Positions 37,803 to 48,475 of a DNA stretch of 64,000 nt are shown piece after piece. Origin of the DNA: Acanthaster planci (Eukaryota > Echinodermata > Asteroidea > Valvatida > Acanthasteridae). The stretch spans positions 1,453,119 to 1,517,118 of the forward strand of contig NW_019091358.1 of NCBI RefSeq assembly GCF_001949145.1. The letters run 5' to 3'. Below the pieces are notes generated by a model, which was not told the origin of the DNA, made no database searches, and saw nothing but the letters and a program-made list of their open reading frames with translations. Each line of letters opens with the position of its first letter. Position 1 is the first letter of the stretch. A program made the translations under genes and the position numbers.

Positions 37803-38239
37803 ACCCCATGAACAAGCGAAGCAGGTGGCGTCTCCGTGAGCATCACTGCACACCGGCTGACCGAAATCAATTTACTGATTTTCGGTATAATTATCAAGGA
37901 AGAAGGTGAATCCCGTCATTTTCAAAAGTTTGATTTAAGTTTTTTTTATCGATCGATCGATGTTCGTATCGATCCAAGTGCATGCTAGTCCAATAAGAAT
38001 ACGCTCGTAAAACCGAACGAAAAATATCTTTGGTGGTTTGGTCCATGGACTCAAGGTCAAGTGGGTGAGTCGACGGCCCAAGAAGCTGTCGCCAAGGAAG
38101 AGCAAGGCAGTGGGATAAACGCATGTGACGTCAGTAAGACTGCCCCACACACTCCCTCCTCCCCAAGGAAGTCGAAGCGTTCTTGTTGCAGTTGGAACAC
38201 TGGGTGGTTCCTGTGTGCTCCAATGGCCTGGAACTCCCA

Positions 38240-38305
38240 CATTTCAGCCGTCGGCGGCGCTTTGTCGCGTCGTGCCGTCGCATCGTCCCGTCGTGCTGTC
38301 GCATT
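38240..38305. repeat. CGTCG-rich tandem repeat
   Basis: Repeated GTCGCGTCGTGCCGTCGCAT-like units follow the stop of the zinc-finger ORF. Similar CGTCG runs occur inside the foldback element near 42080 and 43240. Confidence 0.6.
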
Positions 38306-38315
38306 GTCGAATTGT

Positions 38316-39029
38316 TCAATTGTGCAGTGCAAGAGTACAGTCCACCAGGATGTCTTGTAGGTAGGTCCGTTGCCGTGTCTCGCGATGTATCTCAATGCCA
38401 TCCACGTACATCGTGGTTGGTACTTCCTCCGTGATGGTTGCCACCTTTGGCGCTCTTGGTCTTTTCAGCTCGAACCTTGCCCGAGACTTCGTCGTGGGGT
38501 TCCTCTTGCTGGTTTCACGTCTAGGTGGAGAAAATGTAGCTGCCCTTGCAGGCTCCTGCTGGTCCTTGCTCCTGTCCTCCTCCGGAGGGATGCTGCCCGT
38601 GATGCTCAGGGTATCTTTCTTCTCTGGTGATGCCCTCAACGGGAACAGGGGTCTCGTCTTCTGTGAAAACTTCTCCCAGGGTATCTGGATTCTCTTCTCG
38701 GGAGCGGGGCTATCCTTTTTCGGGCTCTGATGTTGTGGGGGACTTGCCGTTTTCTCTACCACCAGCCTTCGTGCTTCTATCTCCGGTCGGTAGGCCTCCT
38801 GACGCTGCTGCTCATTCTGGATGCCGTCTATGTTGGACAGGTGGTTTATGTCATTTGCCTTGTAGTGGCGTCTTAGATTATTCCATCGTCGGTTTCGGTA
38901 GTCGCAGTGCTGGCATTGCAAGTACACTGCCGATCCATGACTCTTCTTGTGGCGTAGCAGGCCTCTTAGATGTTTAAACTTCTTTTGACATAGGGAGCAC
39001 TGAAATTCTATTTTTGCTCCAACCTCCAT
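38316..39029 (-). CDS. Intronless two-finger C2H2 zinc-finger protein (unrecognised)
   Basis: An uninterrupted minus-strand frame. I take the ATG at 39029 as start because its context is strong (AAG-ATG-G), giving 237 residues; an ATG at 39116 would add 29. With the shorter numbering, finger 1 is C11-x2-C14-x12-H27-x3-H31 (FQCSLCQKKFKHLRGLLRHKK). Finger 2 is C39-x2-C42-x12-H55-x7-H63, with an unusual long His spacing. The remainder is basic, Pro/Ser-rich and low in complexity, with no second domain. The lack of introns, next to split genes and within repeats, suggests a retrogene or a transposon-derived ORF. No function can be assigned beyond possible nucleic-acid or zinc binding. It may not be expressed. 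Confidence 0.6.
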   Translation of the reverse strand: MEVGAKIEFQCSLCQKKFKHLRGLLRHKKSHGSAVYLQCQHCDYRNRRWNNLRRHYKANDINHLSNIDGIQNEQQRQEAYRPEIEARRLVVEKTASPPQHQSPKKDSPAPEKRIQIPWEKFSQKTRPLFPLRASPEKKDTLSITGSIPPEEDRSKDQQEPARAATFSPPRRETSKRNPTTKSRARFELKRPRAPKVATITEEVPTTMYVDGIEIHRETRQRTYLQDILVDCTLALHN

Positions 39030-41036
39030 CTTGTTTTCTCTGTTGTTTCCGCTTATATCTATGTGATCTTTACGGAGACTTCTGTAAAGTAACAGAGGGA
39101 GCAACTGGTTAATCATTACTTTAAGCAACCATTGATTATTTATGAAATCAATGTGAGTACATAATTACTATCGATATCTTATCGGTAATTTATGCTCCCG
39201 TTTGGGATATCTTCTAGGCCTTAACTTTACATATTAAGAATCGTTGAAAATATAAAATAAACTTAGAGTTAATACTTCAAATTATATATGCATATACTCT
39301 CCGTTAAATAATTTCCAACACATGAAGGTTTTGTCTGGTTTGTTTACACCCTAAGCGTAGAATTTGACACCCTTGTGTACTCTTGTGTCATTTGCTCGAA
39401 AAAGAACCTGTCCAGCCTGGGTACGTTTGAATTATGCACCCCATAATCAGATTATGGGATATGATATGATTATCCTGGACAAATCTCTTTGGCCCCCGCT
39501 ACCCAAAGGCCCCCTGTCAATGTTGGTGTCGGTGCGCGGTCTGCGCGCCGACTTGACATATTGACCTCATTTACAGGGGGAGTGGGGGACTTGGGGAGCG
39601 TACAGCTATTGCAAGTGTCCCAACAATTTTGGCTAGGACTGTAGTCCCGTCCCTATATCTCCAGACATCTTACAGACGTTCTCTGAATGTAGGGACTGGT
39701 AACGGGTAATGATTCCCGAGGAATTCTGCCGGTTTTATATTAATGAGAAATTAGCATAAAGCAATTCCCACAATGCAACATTGTCCCACGACAGAGTTTC
39801 TGGATGCATGATGGATATTATGTCAAACCAGTGGTGTGTCCAGCGGGAGAAGACGGGGGAGGGGGCAACTTGTCCCCTGGCGGATTTTGTTATTTTTATT
39901 TTTCTTGCAAAAGCTGGATAAGCCACTGTGTCAAACAGATTGATGTGCTACGTAACACTGTACGGCATTGAAGAATCGGGAAAAATAGAAGCAACAAATG
40001 AAACGTCCCAAGCTTTCGGTGCGAAGCACCTTCATCATTGGAATTACGGCTTGCTTTGATGAACCGCAGGTGGAGCAAACGCGGTGAAAGAGCGTTTGTG
40101 GAGAAACCGCGTTTACAAACGGCTCGCGATCGGTCAGGGTTGCCCCGTGTAAGCCAAAAGAATCTATCATTGTTTCGTATGCAAATCCCCCCCCCCCGCT
40201 GACCGAACTGGATATGTCAGGTAGCGTATTTCTAGTCCATTGTCCGAGTCCCCGCCGTCTTACAAGTCACAGTGCAGGTCAGGGTTGCCCCAAAGAATAG
40301 CCAAAAGGACAGCACCGTTTTATTTTGTATGCAAATAGCAACCACTGGCCGAATACATCACTGTACTAGAGTGCAGTTGAATCATATCAAGTAAACAAAC
40401 GCCAGCACACTGTGCAGTGAAATCTACCTTTCCAGTTTGGACATCATTCATAAGGTGAGTACTGTGTGCATTGAATAGTCCCACCAAAACTAAGTTTTCA
40501 TCCCTGCTCGTCGGCGAAACCATAGGCATCAAGATTATTTGGGTCTTGTTTTGTTCCTGTGATATGTCTCGTAGCTGTTACTGTAGCCCCCAGTATCTGA
40601 AGCTAGCGACGAGGCAACCATCGTGATCCTGACTTATTCACGTTCTGAGAGTTTTTGCGTGTCATTGCGCTGTAAGGCTCTTAATTAAATATGTATTTGT
40701 GTGGCTCTGGACTTTGGAATATTTACCATCAGGTATTTTGCTCTTTCTTTATCATACATGGTCCGCACGGTCTCACACCTTCACTCAAAAAGTTGGCGAC
40801 AAATTTGGGCTAAATATCTCTTACCAGGTATTGGGTCATATTCAGCCAACAATGAGTAACTCTTTATTGTCCACATCTGAAGATAAGGATATGTAGAAAC
40901 CATAAATTAATGGGAAAGTCTACCAAGATCAGGTAAATTATCGTTGTCCCTAGTTGATAATGTCCAAGACGTTGGTAGTTTACATTTTGGGCTTCATGAT
41001 AAATCGGACATTTAAATGAAGATTTTGATCGGGATG
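39030..41036. other. Intergenic, no recognised feature
   Basis: AT-rich and mixed sequence with G-run and C-run segments near 39570-39600 and 40187. I see no gene, tRNA or clear inverted-repeat element. Confidence 0.5.
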
Positions 41037-41210
41037 GCGGACAACTCAACCGTTTACCAACTCGACCGTTGAGACAAATCCACAGGTGGGGCAAGTCGAC
41101 CGTTCAGCAAGTCGTCCGTTAAGAAAAGGACGACGTGCTTAATTAACGTGCAAGGCGTAAACATAACGGAGTGCGTGGCAATTAACACGAATTGCAGATC
41201 AATGTCTGGT

Positions 41211-41447
41211 AGGGCGTTCCACATGTGCCATCGCTGTCGCATTTTGGATTCGCCGTGGCAAATTGACGGTATTTGAGCACACTTCTCAAGGAAACTCCAT
41301 ATTATCACTTTTTCATCTAACATGTACAGGCCAATTTTTCTTTCTTGACAAATAAATCGGGGCAAGACGCGGGGAAGAAAAAAGAAAAAAAGACAAAGAA
41401 ACCAACAATAACAAAATGCGACTGCGATGGCACATACGGAACGCCAC
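41211..41447. repeat. Internal inverted repeat inside foldback element 1
   Basis: GGCGTTCCACATGTGCCATC near 41213 pairs with GATGGCACATACGGAACGCC near 41426-41445, with further pairing of GTCGCATTTT and AAAATGCGAC. Arm length is about 35 bp with a roughly 165 bp loop. Confidence 0.7.
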
Positions 41448-42057
41448 ATTTTGGACAGATTTGAGTGTGGACATAACATGCACAGGGACCCAGTGACACA
41501 TAATTCGTACGGACTGCACTGGTGAGTGGCGCGTCGGCCGCCCAAACTATATGCGCTCTGGCGCGGCGCACCCTCCGCGATACACAAACGCTGCGCTGGT
41601 CCGGGAGACGTTAGACTTGAATCAAGTCGGACTTACGTTGCTCTTCCCTAGTCAGCCATCCCTTCAGCTGGTACACACGACACGGTCATCGCGCTCAGCC
41701 TAGCAGCTCGCATAACCCTTTTAAGGTGCCTTATTTGATATCCATTTTTGTACAACGTGTGTCAGTAAGTCCAACTTGATGGAGAAGCCAATCGGACCCC
41801 CCGTCGGTGATATGTACTTATTCATACTTGCACAATGATCGACATGAACTTGCATAATGTATACAGAATTTCCACAGATCAAAGTAGTCAGACTAGTAGA
41901 CTCGTTCATTACAATGAAACAAGTCCGACAATGTGATTGGCTGCAACCACTTTTGGTAGGTGAGCCCATTCAGTGTGTACAAACGGTTGGCAGATTCGTC
42001 AAGTAGAGAACTGAACTCAGTAATAAGTGGACACAAGAGGGCGCGAGGCAAGCAACC

Positions 42058-43345
42058 AACTATAGAATTCCATATCGTCCGTCGTGCGTCGCCCGCCGTG
42101 CGTCGCCCGTCGTCCGTGGTTTTTTTGTCACGATTGCGCAGTGGTATTTTTAACTTTCACCCTTGATCGTTTCGCATGTACATGTCCTTGTTCGATCGAT
42201 CCACCATGCTGACTCTCATTTTAGCAATAGATTTAGAAGATGTATTCGTTTTTGCAGTTGCGCCGAACTCTACTTGAACGAAGAAATAATATCCTGATAT
42301 CGGTTAAGTGACGTGTATTTAAAACAATACCATTTTTTGTTACATAAATAGATTAACAAAATAGACTTTTGTTAGGGTAGATTGTTTTTCTCGTTAACTT
42401 AGTTACTCTTGACGTAACTTTACTCGTTAACGGCCTGGCTTTAGGTCTACAGCCTATGTAATATTTCTGTCTCTCCCTGCCCGATATCCCACAGAACGGA
42501 ATGTAAATTATAAATTATTTACAATGTTTGATTCCTTAGTAGTTTTCATAAGAGACGAACTGATTCAACATTATTTCGAGGGCGGGTATACCTGAATACT
42601 CCAAATTAGACATGACCTGATTTGCAGGTAGGCCCACGGAAGTCTTTTAAACAGTAACGTTACTAGTTAGACCCATAAATAATGCTGATGTGCTGGACAA
42701 CCTGTTCTAATTGGTCTATCCACCATGGCATACACACCCACAAAAACCAACACGTCACATTTTCTGAAACTTAAACCAAGTGGTAATTGCCCCCTAACAA
42801 TACATTTAATAAACAGTTTGTTATCCTCAGCACTGTCTAGTATTTCTGTATTTCGAGGTGAAATTGAGGGAACAAAATGGAACATCTGTATCGGTTGGCA
42901 GATTTGTTTCTAGAATTTGATGAAAACAAGTTGGCACATTTTTACAGTATGCAAATTAGAATTAGACTGTGGATAAGTTGGCCTGAACATTTTTGCAGAA
43001 AATGTTTTCCCCTAAAAAACACAATGGTTGAATTCTCAGAAAGGCGACATTTTCTTGTCAAGTGGCAGGTGTAGTCTAGCATTATTGGCATTAATTATGG
43101 GACTAGTATTGCAGGTGGGATTTGTACTTGCCTTATTGGAAAAAGATCCTTAGAAGTGAATGGAATCATCACACTGTCATTTGTTAAACCCCAGCTTTTG
43201 CAGGTCCTATGCAACCCATTAGATGGGCGATGCACGACGGACGACGGGCGACGGAAAATGGCATGTTTGGAACTGGTAAATGGTAGAATTGGGACACAAC
43301 AAAAAGCAAAAGGCGACGGGCGACGGCAGATATGGAATTCCATAA
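42058..43345. repeat. Nested inverted arms with CGTCG tandem units
   Basis: ATAGAATTCCATATCGTCCG (from 42061) and GTCGTGCGTCGCCCG units face GCGACGGGCGACGGCAGATA then TGGAATTCCAT (about 43312-43340). The outer A/T box and inner CGTCG/CGACG runs are inverse complements. This looks like a second element nested in foldback element 1. Confidence 0.55.
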
Positions 43346-43825
43346 CCAACAGCGCGTGGTCTCGCTATTTTATCCAAAGCAGTACAGAGTACTTTATTCA
43401 AGTCAATTGGCAGAACAGGTGAGGGTGAATGACTTAGAAGCGCACGTGCACTCATTACCAATCGATTTCTCTACATCGATGACTTGTCCCAAAGGTTGAG
43501 TTGTCTGTTGATTTGAGGCAAATACAGTCGAGTTGTTCCACCGGTCGAGTTGTATCAACAGTCGAGTCGTCTGAGCCCGGCTTGAAAGCCATGCAAACTA
43601 TGCCTTTCTGAACCTTTCATATCTTCATTGAAAACTGAATTATTTCAACGTATTTTGTCTAGTGTTTACTTAATTCTTGATTTAACTTCTCTGTATTTAT
43701 TTGTAATTTCAATCACTCGAGTTTTAAAATTATAATGTACTGTAATCATTTTTCCTTTATTGTAATTTACCTAACTGTAAGGAGCATTGAGATGGCTTGA
43801 CAATAATGTGAGGTGTTTTAAGTAT

Positions 43826-44449
43826 TGTAACGAAACATTGGATGAGACTGCGTACCAGTCTGGCACTGGTACTCGGCTTGGTGGTTCCACACCGCATGGG
43901 TCTTTGCGCGCAGCCGCGGCAGTATAAAAGCTTCGTCGCAGCGCACGTTCGCCCTCTTGCTCTTCCCCCCACTTCGCAGTAAGAAGATAGAGCGAAACAC
44001 GCGTAGTTACGGATCGGTATACGTGCAGCTGCGCGGCTAAGTGCAACCTTCGGCGCTGATTCCAGGGTTTGGGCGGCAGCTACGGAAGCCTAGCAAGCGG
44101 GCTTGTTCATTATCGGAGAGAGTGGTCTCGGCGGGAGTCAGCCATCTAGCCAGGAGCTTTAGAATAAAGGCCAGTAGCCGGGGGCACATTTATCTGATTT
44201 CTTATAAGTTGACGCCTCCCTAAGATCAAGAGTCACCTGTAAAGGCCGAGAAGAGAATAAACCGGTAGGAATTACAACAGTAATTAAGCCTAGAGAGTGA
44301 GTGTTGGTGTGAGTGTTATCTGCCCTGCTGCGGTGCCTGGGGGTATATTTCTCCCAAAAGGAGTTGTGTCCCGGGTCTTCCCGATAACCGCTCGCCGGTA
44401 GGGCCTAATCCCGAGCGTATGTCTGGCGGTTGTGAGAGTGTGAGCTACA
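43826..44449 (+). mobile_element. Solo LTR of a retrotransposon, 624 bp
   Basis: It starts TGTAACG and ends GCTACA, so the termini are TGTA...TACA. It is flanked on both sides by GTAT (43822-43825 and 44450-44453), a 4 bp target-site duplication. A TATA box (TATAAAAG, 43923-43930) and AATAAA signals (44163-44168 and 44257-44262) lie in the order expected for U3 and R. No gag or pol ORF and no second LTR is nearby, so it is probably a recombination remnant. The 4 bp duplication would fit some Ty3-type elements; class is not proven. Confidence 0.72.
43923..43930 (+). promoter_or_regulatory. TATA box of the solo LTR
   Basis: TATAAAAG, 97 bp into the LTR and about 240 bp before its first AATAAA. 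It is set in GC-rich sequence, so it stands out. Confidence 0.6.
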
Positions 44450-44453
44450 GTAT

Positions 44454-46268
44454 TATTATTACCAGCTTGGAAAGAGATTTACAATGTAGACATGACTGAA
44501 TCAGATTTAAACCTATAAATACTTATGAACGTTTAAAATATCAACCTTTCCCTCTGTAGGTACCCATGTTACCACAGCTCGTCACTCGGTCTCCTTCAGA
44601 AATTTTGAAACACCAGCAAATGGTTACAAATGATTAACAAATCCAAATAATGAGCATTTATGTTTGCCCAACTACGGGGGAAAGTCCGGTTAGTTAGTAA
44701 AAGGCCATCTATAAAGGCAGTTGATATTCTCGATATCGACTGATCCAACTTGACGCCATAACTGCAGTTGCACCGCAATGACATTCCTCGGCTTGACACA
44801 CGTGTGCATCTGGCAAATCACGACACACTATTGGTCGAAGAGGCATGTAACGCGCGCGTACCCCCCGTCGACGAGCCACCGCATATTAAATGGCTGCTAG
44901 TTCTGGTTGTCAGTTATGAGGGCCTCGATTTTTAAGAATGTTTTTTGCGTGGGGAGTGTTACTAGGGTTGTGTTTGCTATTACTTTTCACTATGTTTGAA
45001 ACTTAAGGCAAATTTCAACAAAATTGTCAATTGCTCAATTTGTCTGTTCAATATTTACGTAGCCCATAGAGATCATAGATCTACTTATGATCTCTGTGAT
45101 CTCTCTTATGTAGCCCTAGCTCAGCAAAATGAATAGCGCCCTCATGTGTTGACACTGTTGCAGTCGTAAGTGTGCTCAGGAAAATCATGAAGGCAGTCAT
45201 GTTCTCAAGACTGTGTAGAGTTTTTGAAGCAATCTAAATTCTTCGCAGGACAAAACAATTGTTTCAGCAATTTTTGGACACTGTTTGCTCCCAGGTAAGC
45301 CTTACATATATCAGGGGTATAAAGCAGATTACTTTGGTGGATTTTATTGTTTGATTAAATGTCAAAATTCGCGCATGTTAATATTAGCACTGCTACCTTC
45401 CTCGTCGCGTATTTTCTTGTTCACAATGCGTACTGACGTAATTTGAACGTTCGAAGATTCGAATGTCACTTGCCCTTCGTTGGCGGTAAAGATGTAGAAA
45501 ATCAAGGCATTTCCGGTGAGCATTTAAATTAGCTTATGAATACACGAGTATTTTTTTCAAATCTCAGCAAAATACAATTACTCAGTGATTTCAATGACCC
45601 AGACAATAGCAAAACTTCCCAATGAATTCGAACTTCACGAATGTACATCGTCTGCAGACGGTCACTTTGAGGTGATTTTTTTTTCTCAGCAACAGAGGGC
45701 GGGAAAAATACAGAGCATCAGAAGGGGCCTTGCACTTTATCATTATTTACACATAAGAGAAATAACAAAAAAAATGATATGTATAGTATTCTTAATATTT
45801 CGGGGGAATATTTACAAAATTATCCTAATATATTTCTAAAATTTCTGGCCAATTTCAGTTGCCACGTTAGCGCAATCTGTTCAAATTTTACATGTGGTCT
45901 AAGTACAGGTATTTTATAGCAAGCTGTAACCCAAAGGCCCTAGGCCTACATTACACTATGGTCAGTAGTTCGCGGGATAAAAAGGCCATTAACGCATTGC
46001 CGTGTTTATCTTGCTGTAGTTTGCTTTTAGAAGCAGATGTAAAATATTTTTGTAGATGTTTAAGTTTTGTTGAATGCAAAAACTAATATTTTTTCATGTA
46101 ATTTTACAAAACGTAAAATTATTCGTACAAACAAGACTAATAAAGAAAAGACACGGGGACCCTTTGGTTTGCTGACACGAGTGTAAATCATGTTTTAATC
46201 GGCGGAACATGTGCACCGGTCTTCTACAACCAAGGGCTGAGGTGTAGAGGTGCTACTCTCCCACTGCG
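44454..46268. other. Intergenic, no recognised gene
   Basis: Mixed sequence. A short near-repeat, GATCATAGATCTACTTATGA then TCTCTGTGATCTCTC, lies near 45071. Two motifs of the AGGGCG type are at 45136 and 45694. No protein-like ORF. Confidence 0.5.
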
Positions 46269-46765
46269 ATGATCAAAGCATATTGGGGAGTTCTCAGTGA
46301 GCAAAAATTCATCCAAAGAACAGCTCGAAAATTTGGAATTCCCGAAGCAACACTTAGGGATCGTGTGAGACGGAGAATTAGGAATTGGGAAATCGAGAGA
46401 AGAGAGACTGGGACAAAGGAAGAAAGCTGTGTAAAAAAAATGTATGAGCTACGTTGTGTCAGGGAAAGTCATAACAGAAGACACAACCAAAGAAAAGATA
46501 AGAGAATATAGGCATTCAGTATCTACCCCCCAAAAAAGAAGACGGCACGAAAAAGAGTAGAATCCGAGAAGGCAGAGACAAGTCAGAAGCAGTCCACTCC
46601 TGCCCAATTAAATTCTTCCCAGTCCAGAACAAGTGGAATGCAGACATTCCACTGCATGCTGTCCGATCGTCAAGAAAGGCAGTGAGTGACAACGAAGATG
46701 AAATTGAGGAGTCGGTGAAATGCTGCGTTTGTCATCGCCCTCATAAAAAGTACTGGAAAAAACCA
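46269..46765 (+). pseudogene. Relic of a pogo/Tigger-like transposase (Psq-type helix-turn-helix)
   Basis: The first 80 codons (46269-46511) contain ARKFGIPEATLRDRVRRRI, the signature of the Psq/CENP-B type DNA-binding domain at the N-terminus of pogo-like transposases. The catalytic DDE region is absent. After the stop, short frames encode KKKTARKRVESEKAETSQ and, near 46710-46755, SVKCCVCHRPHKKYW, resembling the Lys/Ser-rich and Cys-rich tail of such proteins. Frame changes and stops mean it is dead. Source element unknown. Confidence 0.55.
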
Positions 46766-46789
46766 TGGTAGGACCACAGTATAATCCGT

Positions 46790-47175
46790 GGTAAATTGCC
46801 TGGGGTAAATCCATTATGGTATTGGTACCATTGTATTACCATGGTGAAGTATCATGGTGTTACGAATGTACTGTTATTGCAATACCGTGGTTAGGCTGTT
46901 GCATGAAAGTGATCTGGTACGTACCGCGGTATTACCATGGTATATAGTAGTACAGTGGTATAACCATGGTTCAGTACCATGGTACTGTACCACGGTAGTA
47001 TCGTGGTTCAGTGCGATAGAAGGCCTACTGTACTACAGTACTACCACAGCTCAGCATCATGATATTGTACCATGGGATTACCATGGTTCACTTAGCAACA
47101 GTACTGTGCCACTACAGGTTGTCATATCATTGCACAGTGGTATTACCATGACACAGTTTAATGGTATTCCCTTGG
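46790..47175. repeat. ACCATGGT palindromic repeat field
   Basis: About 385 bp made of diverged units around ACCATGGT, spaced by GTATT, TTCAGT or ACTGT (for example GTATTACCATGGTATATAGT, ACCATGGTTCAG, ACCACGGTAGTATCGTGGTT). The units are self-complementary, so the field can fold many ways. It follows directly on the transposase relic and may be part of the same insertion. Confidence 0.7.
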
Positions 47176-48214
47176 TTTCGTGAAACCATACTCTGCACCA
47201 CACTCCATCATTGGAAGAACAATCTTTTCAAGTTATCACTTCTGTGCAAACACTTATTTCAGAAATCTATCCATTCACTTCCTCCTACAACACCAGATAT
47301 CCGTACATGTAAAAAAGGCAATGAACATTGCTGCTTTCATTTGCTGTTTTATTTAAAGAAAACATTAAATGCTATTACAACTTTTAGAAGTATAGCATAA
47401 AGATTTCATAACAGCATGTACTGTTGAATTTTTCCTGTATATTTCAACATTTTAAATGAAAAGTTTGGAAAGATGTATGATAATATCTACCTGCCTTACA
47501 GCCAGACGTTGGGCATATTAAAAATAGAAACAGAACTGGCCTGGACTTTAAAAACTTTTTTATTCTTCCATTTACGCTTCATGTCCGTGCATGGCTCATG
47601 AACACTTTAAAAAGTGTGATGCTGATAATTTGTCGAGCACTCTAAATCTACGAGAGAAAAGAAATTGCCCGGCATGTGAGATGACTTAGATCGAAAATCA
47701 TCAAGGCAGTTTCCATACAGCAGCCTAAAACACGGTCTTCACATTTTAAAATATCAGTCAAATCAAACTATGTCAAATATAAGTGAAAGGGTAAAGAAGG
47801 TTGGTTTTGTTCACAACAAAACAGGTTGCAGTGGTTTGGAACCAAAATCGCTGAAGTCTAACATAATGATGCAAATTTAAAAATACAACTGATGTAAATT
47901 CATGAACAAATAAGAATGAAAATACCATACCTCAGCTTTGCTTGATGGGAGTACTCCACTTTCGTGTGAGACAGATGGCCAAATGGGGAAACATGGTGTT
48001 AGAATATGACTGCAAAAAGGTTGAGGGGGAAACTTCTCACTTTTTAAGTTCCGCCGCCCGCAGTGTGTCAACTCTTGTTCGCTCAATTCTCAGCACTGCA
48101 CTCGGGTATTTGTAGAGTTTCTGTCGTCCAAATCACTGGCAATTTGTGACTCCGGGTAGCAGGGTAGTTGTGCTTGACATCAAGCGTGACCACTGACCAT
48201 CTAAATTTGAAGAA
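47176..48214. other. Intergenic, no recognised feature
   Basis: AT-rich sequence without a protein-like ORF, RNA gene or clear repeat. Confidence 0.5.
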
Positions 48215-48475
48215 ATGGCCAAACCGTACAAGTACTATATTTCTAATTTGGAAAGAAAAGGTAAGTTCCTGACTGTAATTCAAACTTCAAATCTGAAGTA
48301 CAGGTTGTTCACGGCCTATCCAGGTCAGATAAAACAAAAATACAAAAGAAAGAACACGTACACACAACATGTAAAAATAGTTGTCAATAAGGACATGCTG
48401 GAAAATGAGACGATGCCCACTGAGATTACAGGAAGCATAGTTCTATCATTTAAACCATCTTCAGGCACATTTTGA
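48215..48475 (+). CDS. Small hypothetical ORF, 86 residues
   Basis: It starts at ATG in good context (GAAATGG) and is Lys/Tyr-rich (MAKPYKYYISNLERKGK...). I do not recognise it. A strong donor (AAAAG, GTAAGT, at about 48261) lies inside, so the true structure may be a short first exon, MAKPYKYYISNLERK, with later exons not found. It has no signal peptide or motif. It may be non-coding. Confidence 0.25.
   Translation: MAKPYKYYISNLERKGKFLTVIQTSNLKYRLFTAYPGQIKQKYKRKNTYTQHVKIVVNKDMLENETMPTEITGSIVLSFKPSSGTF

Larger units (their letters stand above)
34438..38315. other. Intergenic region upstream of TRMT61B
   Basis: It contains the TRMT61B promoter side, two inverted-repeat elements (35041-35275 and 37569-37802), a short AGT triplet run near 35371, and CGTCG-rich sequence at 38240-38305. 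No ORF here resembles a known protein, and no divergent coding exon is seen. Confidence 0.55.
41037..43575. mobile_element. Foldback-type element 1 (CGAGTTGTCC family), about 2.5 kb
   Basis: The left arm (41037-41130) holds repeated units GCGGACAACTCAACCGTTT, CCAACTCGACCGTT, GCAAGTCGACCGTTCAGC and GTCGTCCGTTAAG. The right arm (about 43478-43575) holds the inverse: GACTTGTCCC, GGTTGAGTTGTCTGTTG, CAGTCGAGTTGTTC, GGTCGAGTTG and GTCGAGTCGTCTG. The interior lacks a transposase-like ORF. Arms built from short tandem subrepeats are typical of foldback elements, such as the TU elements of sea urchins; that kinship is an analogy, not shown. A second, better-kept copy is at 60272-61247. Confidence 0.68.

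Noticed and set aside
38061-38730. Several plus-strand ORFs of 79-116 residues
   Set aside because: They are antisense to the zinc-finger ORF and the CGTCG repeat, and have no motif of their own.
41054-41587. 177-residue minus-strand ORF
   Set aside because: It runs through the arm and an internal inverted repeat of foldback element 1, and its content is low-complexity Phe/Cys runs. It is an artefact of the element.
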